The translations under genes were made by a program, and so were the position numbers. A stretch of 26,568 bases of DNA from Larix sibirica (Eukaryota > Streptophyta > Pinopsida > Pinales > Pinaceae). The notes beneath the pieces were generated by a model. The model saw nothing but the letters and a program-made list of their open reading frames with translations. It did no database searches and had not been told where the DNA came from. Numbering within the stretch: position 1 is the first letter of the stretch; every line of letters starts with the position of its first letter. Where the stretch lies: NCBI GenBank assembly GCA_004151065.3, contig NWUY0300002047.1, positions 6,439 to 33,006 of the forward strand, in the 5' to 3' direction. Of this stretch, positions 1-9,899 are shown piece after piece.

Positions 1-2110
1 TCAGGGTTTATAATTGTTAGGAGATTTTATATAGCCATAACAGTATTTGCAAGGGATTTGGGTTATAAGGGTTGTCTATTAAGGGATATAATGGTTAGGG
101 AATAAAGTTATATAAGTTATGGGATAGGGTCTATAGGGTTAGGGGTTTTATAGGTTGGGTTTAGAGATTATAAAAGATATAGTATTAAATAGATAAGTGT
201 TAATTTTTTTTGGGATTAGTATTTAGGAGGGGTTTCTTTATGTCATAAAACAATTCCAATTTTGAGAGATAAATCATACTTGCCCACAAACCAAACATCC
301 ATGATGTTAGTAGGAGGCACCAATCCCTTATGGCTTTTCTCATTGACAAAAGGATCATAAAATATTGGAGATTATATATTACTATAGTCTAATTCTATCA
401 ACCAATGCAAGATAGTACATTTTTTTAAGATAAGAGGGATTTTGTCTTTGAAACAATTTCAAGTTACACAATAATTAGGGATATCAACTTTTTAAAATTA
501 GAATGTGAAAGTGATACACTGCAATATTATGAATAAAATAATTTTTGTCTAAGAAAATGAAGGGGGAAGGTAGACAAAGTAAGAATATTCACCATGAAAT
601 CAATCAACTATTGTCTTATTAGGAAGCACCAATCTCTTGTATTTTCCTTTGTTGATGTAAGTATCATGCTATATTTAGGATTTTATGTTATGATTTATAC
701 TGATTGGGGTTATCAAGGTTAAGTGTTGAAAGTGTTAAACATTAGGTGCATAACCATTAGGTGTTAGTAGATAGGGGTTATATGGGTTAGGGATGATATT
801 GGTTATTACTTATAGGGGTTAGGGGATTAATAATACATATTTTATGGGTTACATGTGTAAGGGGATATGGATTAAATGTGTCAAGGGTTATGGGACTTAA
901 AGGTTAATGATTATATACATTAGAGGATATAGTTTCTAAGAGATATTGATTATATGGTTTATAGATTATAGGTGTCATTAGTTAGGAACTATAGTGGTTG
1001 GTCATTATAGAGTCTAATAGTGATAGGGGTCAAGGGTAATAGGAATTACATTTCATGAGTTACAAGGATTAAGGGTTATACTAATTAATTATTATAATGG
1101 TTATTGGTTAAGGGTTATCATGGCTAGGAGTTCGGGACTATGAGTTAGGTTTTATAGAGCTTGTGGGTTATGTGTTGGTTAAGGATCATGGTTTATTGCT
1201 TGTAGAATTTACTTGTAAGTATATAAAGCTCGGGGTCAAATGGGTTTGGCTAGATATGATTGATTATAATGGATAGTAGTTATAGTGGATTGGGATTAAG
1301 GGTTAGAGGTTATAAAAGTTAAGGGTTATACAGTTAGAGGTAATAATGGATAAGAGTTAAGGGTTATGGGGGTTCAAGTTTACAAAGTTTAGGGGTTAGT
1401 TGATGGGTGTTATGGTTTATGGGTGACAAGGATTTAGTTATAGGGATTATAAGATATCAATTGTAGTGGTTAGGGATTACTGATTATAGTAGTTATATAT
1501 TACAAGGGATTAATATATATAGATTTGGTGTTAGGGTTGATAGAGGTAAGGGGTTAGGGTTTATATGAGAGAGGGGTGAAAGGAGTTCAAGGTTTATGAG
1601 TGATAGGGTTAGGGTTTATTGAGGTTAAGGGTTTGGGTTATAAGATTTCAAGGTTATAAGGATGATTGGTCAAGGTATATAGTGGCTATATGTGTTAGGC
1701 ATTGTAAGTGTTAATATATAAGGGTTATACTGGTTATTAACAATTACAATTTATAGGGATTAGGACATGAAGAGGTTTAATGTTAGAGGTAGGGTTTTGA
1801 GTTTATGGATTAAGGGTTAAGGGTGAGGGATTTTATGGGTGATATGGGTTAGTGCTCATAGGGGTTATATGTTAGGATTTATAATGTGTTATTCTTATAT
1901 GTGTTAGCAGTTAGCCATTGATATAGTGGTTATGGATTAAAGATTAGGGTAATTAGAGTTTATATGGCCCCAAGGTTTAGTTGTGATAGAGGTTACGATT
2001 TATCTTGGGGAGTAGTAGGGGTTATATGGGTTATGATTTATGGGGGTTAGTGGTATTAAGGTATATGGGTGATAGGGATTATAGGTTAGGGATAAGAAAT
2101 TAGGAGTATA
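1..2110 (+). repeat. Degenerate telomere-like G-rich tract
   Basis: The plus strand is packed with imperfect variants of GGGTTA, TTAGGG and GGGTTATAGG, with long G/T runs and hardly any C. The plant telomere unit is TTTAGGG, and these units look like decayed or expanded derivatives, not a clean array. The unit length drifts and no perfect run of heptamers is visible. A stretch without the motif (about 240-700) interrupts it. This is best read as interstitial telomere-like satellite DNA; true chromosome-end telomere is unlikely given the degeneracy and the mixed sequence further in. Confidence 0.75.
240..700. other. Non-telomeric island inside the G-rich tract
   Basis: This AT-rich segment lacks the GGGTTA motif of its surroundings. 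It contains two diverged related stretches about 315 bp apart, around 300-360 (AGGAGGCACCAATCCCTT) and 610-670 (AGGAAGCACCAATCTCTT). It may be an old insertion or an older duplicated spacer. No coding potential or element ends were recognised. Confidence 0.35.
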
Positions 2111-2118
2111 TAGGTTAT

Positions 2119-2275
2119 CATCATCATCATTTCCAACATATATAGGCTAAGGATTATGGTGACTACAATGGTGATGATTGCAATGACAATGATGATGATG
2201 ACAANNAGAAGCTTCTTATGATGATGAAGACGATGATGATGATGACGATGATGATGATTTTGATGATTTAGATGT
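2119..2275. repeat. ATC/GAT trinucleotide microsatellite with 2-base gap
   Basis: Imperfect TCATCATCAT is followed by long GATGATGAT and GACGATGAT runs. Two N bases at 2205-2206 fall inside the array, so its true length is uncertain. Confidence 0.85.
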
Positions 2276-2690
2276 TAATGGTTATACAATTTATTTTATG
2301 TGTTCATTGTTATATTATTTTATATGGTATACTAGTTAGGCATGATCCATTATAATAGTTAGGATTTTTAGGGCCTAAGCGTTAGAGATTGTACATTTAT
2401 AAAGTATATAACTATATAATATATTTTATGAAGCAACGATAGTAACTTGTTATGCTTAACAAGAGGCACTAGTATGAAGATTAATTTTAAAAAATTATGA
2501 GTTTTTGTATTTTATACTATTAAAGCTTCATCCCATTTAGTTTAAATGACAAAGTGAAGCAAGGAAACACATTTTGTTTTTCAAATATAGAGGTACTTCT
2601 TTATGTGTGCTTATATTAGCGATTGACTACATGTAGTGTAATATCAATTGATTGGTGCCTCATTTTGAAGGGTAGGCCAGCTTATGGTTG
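2276..2690. other. AT-rich spacer, nothing recognised
   Basis: This is mixed AT-rich sequence between two G-rich repeat tracts. It has no open frame of note, no element ends and no RNA gene that I can recognise. Confidence 0.4.
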
Positions 2691-3025
2691 TCTAGTGTAG
2701 AAAAATGTTAGAATTAGCTAGGGTGTGATAGGATAAGTTCAAGAGGGTATGTTGTTGATATAATATATATGGATTAGGCTAGGTAGGATAGTTTAGGGTA
2801 GTAGTTATCTATGGTAGACTAGTTGGTTAGGTAGGTTAGTTTCAACTAGGATAGTGTAATCTATGGTGGGTATCTTCATATTAGGCAAGGTAGGCTAGGA
2901 TAAAATATGGTAGGATAGGATAGGCTAGTGTATGGTGCGTTAGTCTAAGAAGGGGTATATTAGGCCAAGGGTAGGGATAACTAGGGTAGGATAGGGATTT
3001 CCATAGTTGGCTAGGTTAGGGGATG
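2690..3025 (+). repeat. TAGG-type degenerate minisatellite
   Basis: The plus strand repeats variants of TAGGCTAGGATAGG, TAGGGTAGGATAGGG and GGTTAGGTAGGTTAG. The motif is pentamer-like (TAGGN) and differs from the GGGTTA-rich tract at the left edge, though it shares the G-rich, C-poor strand bias. It ends sharply near 3025 where ordinary sequence resumes. Confidence 0.65.
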
Positions 3026-3180
3026 GCATGATGCTTGAGACTATATTTTCTTCAAACTTAAAACTATTCATCCAAGGCACATATCATGTTAGAAGCCACT
3101 TAGAAGCAATTCACATTAAGATTTGAATCAAGAAGGAGACGAAATCAAGAAGAGAAATCATAAGGGTACTCAAATTGAAT

Positions 3181-3958
3181 TAGCTCACTTTATTAAATAA
3201 AATGATTTAAATATCCAGATAAGATTAATCTTGAAATTCATCTAGATAAATATCTAACTCATCAAGATTAGAATTTGTATCCAACCCTTCAAAATTATTG
3301 AAATGATTTTCCATAAAAACATCTCAGATGTCTAGAACTAAGTCATCATCAATATAATCATCGCCAACAAGATGAAGCATAGGATTTGAGCCAATGAATG
3401 GATGGTCAACTTGATTCTCCTCTTGGTTTGACACTTCTTCTTGCTATCCTGCATCTTTTTATTATTCTTCACAAACATCTTCCTATGGAATAATATACTT
3501 TATAGGCCTTCCTGTTTGATCAAATATAAATACAAATGACTAACCTACTGTACTTGGAACCTATGAATAAAATATCTACTCACATTAACTTGGAAGTATA
3601 TAGGTCTTTCAATGGATCATACCTAGTTTTGTCAATCATGGTAAACCCATTATCATGATCAATAACAATCATTTCACCAACTTGTAGAAACAATATATAC
3701 CACTTGACCTTAAAAAGAACCACTTTGAAGGAATTAAAGTTTATATCCAGTATGTATTCCAAATAGCCATAGTAGGAATTGGATGAGATCATATGTATGT
3801 AACCCCTATAAGAAATATTAGTAACATGGAAACTTGTAGTTATCCCACTATCACAAGTTTTCTTCTTATCATACAACTATTTGGTATGATATATTTTTTC
3901 CTTAGATGACATAGCTTTGTGAATTGAAATTTTATAAAGGATTTTCTATGAATTTATA
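3181..3958 (-). pseudogene. CACTA transposase remnant, DUF4216 domain
   Basis: The minus strand encodes a stretch matching the DUF4216 domain found at the C-terminal side of plant CACTA (En/Spm) transposases. The best part (3876 to 3580) has the order T-C-D-S-G-I, then NSYYGYLEYILDINF, then VVLFKVKWYIL, then NGFTMID. This parallels the family pattern of an N-S-G segment, Y-Y-G...D-I-x-E-L-x-Y, V-x-L-F-K-C-x-W, and G-F-T-x-V. Beyond 3580 the homology continues only by switching frame: a Q-V-x-x-V-like piece, then DQTGRPIKYIIP and an acidic tail to about 3181, with several stops. The product would have been a nuclear DNA-transposition protein; this copy is dead. The matching upstream domain lies on the same strand at 7050-7510, beyond the inserted retrotransposon, so both are probably one original gene. 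The family call rests on motif order read by eye. Confidence 0.7.
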
Positions 3959-3959
3959 A

Positions 3960-4132
3960 TGTAATATACCAAAAAATATAGTTAAACCATAGTGACCATA
4001 GTTAAAAATAGTTAGAAACAAGGTGGTGAAGAGTCACAACTCTTAATTATTTGTATGTATAAATGCTAGCAAATTCACCTTTGTAATGTAGACTTGAATT
4101 ATATATATATATATATATATGGTCTCCTCTAA
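3960..4132 (+). repeat. 5' LTR of gypsy-like element
   Basis: It begins TGTAATATACCA and ends near GGTCTCCTC. Shared landmarks with the 3' copy include GTGAAGA followed by TCACAACTCTT, and TGTAATGTAGACTTGAAT. An AT dinucleotide run (4100-4120) sits near its end. The exact 3' boundary is uncertain because the usual terminal CA is not preserved. Confidence 0.75.
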
Positions 4133-4133
4133 T

Positions 4134-4146
4134 TGGTATTAGAGCC
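4134..4146 (+). promoter_or_regulatory. Primer-binding site, initiator tRNA(Met)
   Basis: TGGTATTAGAGCC lies directly after the 5' LTR. It differs by one base from TGGTATCAGAGC, the sequence complementary to the 3' end of plant initiator tRNA(Met), which primes minus-strand DNA synthesis in many plant LTR retrotransposons. Confidence 0.8.
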
Positions 4147-4936
4147 AACTGGAATTCCACTGCTCATAAACTTGTGATTTGCTCATTCTATTCATGCTCT
4201 CCACAACTTGAATGCTACTCTTGGTTGGTTGTTTGAATCCTTGTACGGTGAATTTTGCATGTGGAAGCTATGTGAAGGTGTGACCAAGTGCTTCTCTGGG
4301 ATGTGTAAACCATCCACTAGTTCTGGGAGATATCAAAAGTGCTAAACATAATAGTAAAACACCTCAAGAGTGATACAAAAAATTCACAAATAGTGTTGGG
4401 ATAAAAATGTGTGCAGAGCCTATATTGGTTTGTATTCCATGGTTTCCTAATCATGTTTCTAATAATTTTTAAGCTGCCAATTCTTACCACAAATTTCTCC
4501 AAATAAATGCCTAGATGTGCATAAAATCATAGAGCCTTGTTATGCGATGCATTGATAAAAAAGGGTCGATCAATTTTAGATAGCTGATCCTCTCAACTTC
4601 ACCTTGTGATGTTAGTCATTATGTTGAAAGTCTATATATTGCCTCATATGAAGGTAACACATAGAGTTAAAACCAAGGACGAAAATAATATTTCCATTGC
4701 AATTTATCAATGATAAACCTAAATATTAAATAATTTTCCATAGTTCAATGACAAAAAAATAAGAGTAAAGAAGGTGAGGAAGCAAGGAAGAATCACAAGG
4801 AAAAAAGGAGTCATGCCATCGTGGACATTGAGATATTGGGCTACATAGTAGAATATTTCAAGAGAATATATTTATTATTAATTTTTGGTATGGCGACATA
4901 CATTGAGGTATCTAATCAAGCTAACTGTGGTAAATC
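4147..4936 (+). other. Retrotransposon leader, non-coding
   Basis: Sequence between the primer site and the first gag-like frame. It has many stops in all frames and no recognised domain, as expected for a leader of an old LTR element. Confidence 0.45.
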
Positions 4937-5455
4937 ATGAGTAATTCAAAAACTTCCAAGAAGGCCTTAGGTGCCTCAGGAAATGCATCATCTAACACAG
5001 AAAACATGTCGCCCAATAAAGAGTTAAGTGAAGAGATAAAACAATTAAGATCCTCAGTGGGTGATATCTCCAACAAACTCAATGGTGTAGATATAAAATA
5101 ATTAAAAACCTCAATGGATGAGATCTCCAGTAGACTAAGCGATATAGATAAAATTTACAAAAAAATCAATAAAATGGATTATTTCCATAAGAGTTAGAGA
5201 TGTAGAATGTGAAGTAAATACACAGGGTGAGAACCATGAGAATCTCAAGACCCAAGTTGTAGCATTGGAAACAAGAATAAATGATTATGTATCCCCATTT
5301 CCCACTTCCACTTTTCACCACCAAAACATTCATTGAATTTTGGGCCCTTTAACGGATTTATGCACAAGCTAAAAGTTGATGTACCAAGATTGGATGGAGG
5401 TATCTATGGATTTTATCACAGGTTTTCCCACCTCAAATTGGAAGAAAAAAAATTG
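4937..5455 (+). pseudogene. gag remnant of gypsy-like element
   Basis: From ATG 4937 an open frame of 54 codons runs to a TAA at 5099. It begins MSNSKTSKK, is rich in Ser/Asn, and then becomes helix-like with heptad spacing (ELSEEIKQLRSS, then VGDISNKLNGVD). After the stop the same frame repeats a similar pattern (LKTSMDEISSRLSDIDK), suggesting a coiled coil. Further on, with frame changes, KLKVDVPRLDGG followed by a Y-x-F segment resembles the K-x-E-I-P-x-F-D-G motif at the start of the plant gypsy gag capsid region. In life the product would assemble cytoplasmic particles that package element RNA. The match is by pattern only; the capsid part and zinc knuckle are not seen, and the sequence runs abruptly into integrase. 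Confidence 0.55.
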
Positions 5456-5459
5456 TAAT

Positions 5460-6445
5460 CGTAGACCAATTAAATAAATATGCCCATTTCAATGGAATAT
5501 CATTAAAAGCTCAATCTAGTCAAGTTGTTGATAGTTATGTAAACAATATCTATAGGATCCATGTGTTTCCCAAAGTTATTGTGAGTGACACAAATCCCAA
5601 GTTTACCAAAAATATTTGGAAGGAATTGTTACACCAAGTTGGTACTACCTTAACCATGAGCACTTCATACCATCCCCAAACATATAAACAAACCAAAGTG
5701 GTAAATAAATCCCTTGAAGGGTACCTGAGGAATTTTTTGAATGATCGTTAAGTGAAATGGCACAATTGGATACATCTAGAAGAATGACTGTATAATACTA
5801 GATATCATAGTTCAGAGAAAAAAAATAAAAATTACTCCCTTTTAGGCCTTGTATGGTTCTCTTCCACCATCAGTAAAAGAGTATGTTCTCACCAATTTAA
5901 AGGATCCTACTATGAAAGACTAACTAGATACTTTTGAAAAAATTGTTCATATCCTCAAGACTCATCTCGAAATCAAATCAAGAAAAAATCCAACTTGAAG
6001 AGAATTGATAGTGAATTTGAGGTAGGAAACTGGGCGTTTATTCAACTCCAACCATACAAGAAGAATTCACTCAAAAATTACTAAAACCATAAACTTGCAC
6101 CCAAGTCTTATGGTCCTTACAAAATTTGAATGAGAATAGGGAAAGTATCCTATACCTTAGATATACCAAATAAGGAACCATTTTTTCCATGTATCTTGTT
6201 TGAAGAAAAAAATGGGCCAAAGAACTCATATACAAACAAAACTACCCCTTTTGGATGAAGAAGCCTAAGTTATACTGGAGCCTAAATGGATCTTAGAAGA
6301 TAGAACTAAAGTCCTACATTCAAGAAGTGCCAGTGAGTACCTTATCAAATGGAGGAACCTTCTGTAAGATGACGCTACTTGAAAAAATGAAGAATTTAGA
6401 TCAAGGAATTCATCTTTACTAATGCTTCGGGGATGAAGCATTTCA
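5460..6445 (+). pseudogene. Integrase and chromodomain-like remnant (Ty3-gypsy)
   Basis: This is the most recognisable protein of the element. The frame opens with VDQLNKYAHF, matching the integrase V-D-R-L-T-K-x-A-H-F segment of the catalytic core. The open part at 5563-5751 carries FPKVIVSDTNPKF (catalytic Asp region), then STSYHPQT, then VVNKSLEGYLRNF. The last part lies near the catalytic Glu, but the usual D-G-Q-T-E reads YKQTK, so that Glu is Lys here. Further on, in other frames, are YVLTNLKDPTMKD, an integrase C-terminal stretch (FEVGNWAFIQLQPYKK, then LAPKSYGPYKI), and a segment around 6280-6400 with EPKWILEDR, then EYLIKWRNL, then DDAT, resembling the chromodomain tail of plant chromoviruses. 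Stops and frameshifts are numerous; it cannot make an active enzyme. Assignment to Ty3-gypsy is firm; to chromovirus, likely. Confidence 0.8.
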
Positions 6446-6458
6446 AGAAGGGATGGCT

Positions 6459-6632
6459 TGTAATATACCAAAACTATGGTTAAAATATAATTACAAATAG
6501 TTAGTAATGGGTCGGTGAAGATTCACAACTCTTCATTATTTTTATGTATGAATGCTAACAAATGCACCATTGTAATGTAGACTTGAATAATAATATTAAT
6601 ATATATTGAATATATATATCAGGTCTCCTCGA
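6459..6632 (+). repeat. 3' LTR of gypsy-like element
   Basis: It starts TGTAATATACCA, preceded by a purine-rich stretch (CAAGAAGGGATGG) that may be the polypurine tract. It matches the 5' LTR through GTAATGTAGACTTGAAT to AGGTCTCCTC, with substitutions and a longer AT-rich insert. Confidence 0.75.
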
Positions 6633-7049
6633 GATAACTATATGTATAAGACAATTTGAGGGCAAAAAAAACACAAAAGCGGGAATTAAATCTAAAACTC
6701 AATGGGAAATCCTTACATTTCTATCTTTTGCAACATATGCTAGATTGATTTACTTTCATATTATATTTTTTAATCCAAATAATATCTTTTAATCATATTC
6801 AATTAGCAATGTTAAACTTCATTACATATTTCTATACATGTCATCATCTATTGAAAGATTATTTGCAATGTGTAGTGCAATGCATCCCACTCTCCACTAC
6901 TTGGATGAAGAAACAAAAGTAGATTTAGTGAACAAATCAAGCTTAAAAATATATGTATGATGATAGAAATTATAATAAAATCTAATAGATTTAACTTTTA
7001 TCTATCTACCTTTACTGAACAACACCTCCCCTTCAAATTTGATAGTGGA

Positions 7050-7512
7050 ATTGGAATCCCTTAAAATCACCCACTACTTGGGGTAAATACTTACTAAAAT
7101 ACACCATGGAATCATATACCATATCAATTTGAACCATTTATTGCTTTGGATGTGATATTTTCCTAACAAAAGCCTTTAATTTCTTCAATTACCTCTCCAC
7201 CAATCACATTGAAATTATGTATACATGTCACATATTTCAATATCCCGATAGGTATATGAGGTAATGTTATTGTGCATTGAAAAATCCTAGAGGTAAATGC
7301 ATTTTCATTTCACACATTAAATCATGAATCTCCATCTTCCAATACTTTATATCTTCTTTATGGATTTCTTTAGATGACAACCATCTACAAGTGACATGAA
7401 ATCGACATCAACATAAAATTATACAATTCAAGTAAATCTATGTCAAAAAATTTTACACGATTATTTTTTGCATACCTCATGGGCTTGCCAATATCATATA
7501 TAACTTGATTTA
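7050..7512 (-). pseudogene. CACTA transposase remnant, DUF4218 domain
   Basis: Read on the minus strand, the region contains MCEMKMHLPLGFFNAQ followed by a H-Y-L-I-Y-L segment, and further on VERYLKKLKAFVRKISHPKQ and YFSKYLPQVVGDFK. The order and spacing parallel DUF4218 of plant CACTA elements (C-E-L-E-x-x-F-P-P-x-F-F-D, H-L-x-x-H-L, R-Y-x-K-x-L-K-x-Y-V-R-N, then F-x-S-R-Y). An LELYNFMLMS stretch just upstream (7385-7430) may be the degraded S-H-D-x-H-x-L-M-Q segment. At least three in-frame stops break it. In intact elements this domain sits between the transposase core and DUF4216, and the DUF4216 remnant lies at 3580-3876 on the same strand. The transposase core expected further upstream (above 7512) was not recognised. 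Confidence 0.65.
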
Positions 7513-8900
7513 TGTTATTATCGTCCTTGGGAGAGTCAGAGGTAGAACGCACGGTAACAAGAAAGGAAGCATTATCGTCAATCAATCAATATATATATTT
7601 TATGTGGAAGTTGTGAATTTTTACCCCCGCCAAAATCAATTTTTTCATAAATATATTATTTATGTTCAAAGAAAAACTAGTGGAAAATTTAATCTTTTGT
7701 ATAACCTCCTTTACAACAATGCTTTCTTGCTCTATTAATAAGCATGGAAGATTAGTGAGTTGTCCATAACTATAACAATGAGTCCAATGTTACATTATAA
7801 AGCCATCATAATGTAACATGTAACATTGTTCTTCTTTGTCACAATTTTTTTTTTATGAATATTGCTCCCATTTATAATTTTCCCTAAGCATTATGTGGTA
7901 TTATTTCCAATATGCATTGTGTAAACAAATGAACTAATCGAAGGTGCTCATAGAATGGACATCGACTGAATTGGATGGAGTATTATTTCAAACCTCCTAG
8001 AATCTCATCTTGGCGACCTTTGAGAAACATAAATGGAAATAGATTTTTTATAAGATTAAATGTAAAAAATATAATGCAAACTTGAACAAGTAACAAATAT
8101 GGATGTAACTGAAACCGATTGCTTACCGCAATTTTCCTCAAATGCCTTTTTCCATAGTTGAGGTGTCATTATTTAAGGTTATTTCCCACCCTCTTCCTAC
8201 CCATTAAAAATATTTTTTTTAGTAGTTCAATATCTATGGTTCCTAGGGAAGACTTGTACTCATTATATACTTCCTTCCTAAACTTTTTTAGCATCTAGAT
8301 ATTGTTAAGGGACCACATACTAGATATGTTGATTCTCAACATCGACATGATTCCAAAGGGTCGGAACATGATGACAAAGACGAACATATTAAACTTCATC
8401 GCTTTTCTATTTCGCCTTTACTATCAAGTCCAATACGATGTCCTCTTCATTTCCATGCTTAATTTCGCCTTTTGCATCGTCATTTGGTCTCCATGCCTCT
8501 TGGGGGAAGTTGTACCACACGCGTATTACTAGTCCAATTTGTGTCGTGTTTTGAAATTTTTTCGTTCCTCGCTATGCCTATCATCATGATATTATTCTTA
8601 CACCTTTGCGTCTAGGTCAAAACACTCGTCACACCCATATTTCATTTCGCAAAATCTGTCGTTGTTTGACTTCACATCACTCATATGAAGTTACATCATG
8701 TCAAAGGTCTTGGGTGGCTTTTGGGACAGTTTTAGCCAATTTTTATGTCGTCATGTGTCCATCATTTCATCAGCTTTGTTGCTACTAGCATCATCATAAT
8801 ATTGATGCCGACATGCCATTTTTTTTTTTAAATAGCCCCGGGGACAAGGAGGGTACCACCCTTATGGTTCTCTTGTATAATGTTTTCAAGAGAGTCTCAT
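7513..8900. other. AT-rich region, possible further CACTA remains
   Basis: No clear protein. On the minus strand a segment near 8150-8290 reads RKEVYNEYKSSLGTIDIELL without a family I recognise. The part at 8300-8800 is richer in C and has scattered open stretches on both strands, none convincing. The transposase core of the CACTA element would be expected here, but decay has removed anything I can identify by eye. Confidence 0.3.
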
Positions 8901-8907
8901 ATTGTAG

Positions 8908-9133
8908 TGTTGGAGTATCGGTTGATAACCGCCGCACCTCTGGGAATATAATGTGGCATAACCGCCACCTTAGATAATCGGACCTTGTGGTTGGTTTCGA
9001 ATGTTTACCAACAACTGTAGGTTTTGGTGTAACGACAAACCTTACATGGTATCAGAGCAGAGGTCTCAGGTTTAATTTCCACAAGCTACATCGGAGGGAG
9101 GGTGTTGGAGTATAGGTTATAACCCCCACACCT
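8908..9133 (+). mobile_element. TRIM-type miniature LTR retrotransposon, truncated at a gap
   Basis: A 139-bp LTR (8908-9046, TGTTGGAG to CCTTACA) is followed immediately by a perfect tRNA(Met) primer site TGGTATCAGAGC (9047-9058), a spacer of only 56 bp, a polypurine run (GGAGGGAGGG) ending at 9102, and the start of a second LTR (9103) with the same TGTTGGAG beginning. The second LTR stops at the N at 9134, after only about 30 bp. It has no coding capacity, as is usual for terminal-repeat retrotransposons in miniature, which depend on enzymes from other elements. A complete relative lies at 14317-14653. Confidence 0.85.
9047..9058 (+). promoter_or_regulatory. Primer-binding site of the first TRIM
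   Basis: TGGTATCAGAGC is an exact match to the complement of the plant initiator tRNA(Met) 3' end and abuts the LTR with no spacer. Confidence 0.85.
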
Positions 9134-9234
9134 NCATATTCCAAAAAGTTATGTAGGTAGCTCTAATATTTTTTTTTGACGTTCATATTTCTGTTTTTCT
9201 AGGAATCCATTGCGACTAACGCATCATGAGTGGA

Positions 9235-9490
9235 CAGCATTAGCTTGCACCATCCCTTCTCCTCCCCTGCCACTAACCCCCCCTACTCCTACTACCCTAA
9301 CACCCTTTTTCTTTCTATATCTCCTAATCCGCCCCACTCCCCATCTCCTCCTCTTACCACTAATCCCCCATCCTATCTCAACTTTAACTTGATCCCTCCC
9401 CTAACCCCCCGTTCCTCACCCTAGTACCCCTACCAACCCCCCCTTCCGCTCTTACATCCGTACCCCTAACTCCCACCCCTAACTCTAATT
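9235..9490 (-). repeat. C-rich telomere-like tract
   Basis: The plus strand is rich in ACCCCTA, CCCTAAC and runs of CCCCCC. Read on the minus strand this gives TTAGGGG-like units, related in style to the tract at 1-2110 but in the opposite orientation. The units are irregular. Short proline/threonine-rich open frames across it are by-products of the base composition. Confidence 0.6.
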
Positions 9491-9496
9491 ATTCAC

Positions 9497-9895
9497 TTTC
9501 CAAGTCCTATATATACATATTCTTCTGAAGGTAATTAACTACAAACACACATGCTCCAATATTATACAACATAAACATTTCCCATTTAAATAATAACAAT
9601 CTTTAACACATATTTTCCAAGTCATATATGTATATTCTCCTTGAAGTAATTAGTCATGAACACACATGCTCCAATATTATACAACATAAATATTTTCCCT
9701 TTTTAATAATAACTATCTCTAACACACACAATTTTTTTCCAAGTCATACATAAATATATTTTTCTATATTATTCTTGAAGTAATTAATTATGAACCCACA
9801 TGGTCCAATGGTATACAACATAAATAATTCCCTTTTAAATAATAAATATCTTAAACACATATTTTCCAAGTCATGTATATATTTATTTGACTAAT
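9497..9895 (+). repeat. Tandem repeat, 117-127 bp unit, three copies plus part
   Basis: Units begin TTTCCAAGTC at 9497, 9614, 9736 and 9863. Each contains GAAG(G)TAATTA, then CACATG(C/G)TCCAAT, then ATACAACATAAA, then AATAATAA. Spacing grows slightly between successive copies (117, 122, 127). Base changes and small indels separate the copies, so the array is not young. Confidence 0.85.
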
Positions 9896-9899
9896 GTAT

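Larger units (their letters stand above)
3960..6632 (+). mobile_element. Nested Ty3-gypsy-like LTR retrotransposon, internally deleted
   Basis: Two related ends of about 172 bp flank an interior of about 2.3 kb containing a tRNA(Met) primer site, a gag remnant, an integrase core and a chromodomain-like tail. Neither a protease nor a reverse transcriptase/RNase H region is visible between gag and integrase, so the element is internally deleted. Possible target duplication is TATAA (3955-3959) against GATAA (6633-6637), one mismatch, which is weak. It lies between two parts of one minus-strand CACTA gene, so it inserted after the CACTA element. The LTRs differ by many substitutions and small indels, indicating an old insertion. 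Confidence 0.75.

Noticed and set aside
1-2110. True chromosome-end telomere
   Set aside because: Units are irregular, interrupted by a non-telomeric island, and no run of perfect TTTAGGG is present.
9210-9424. Two overlapping proline/threonine/serine-rich open frames
   Set aside because: They arise from the C-rich telomere-like tract; composition alone explains the lack of stops.
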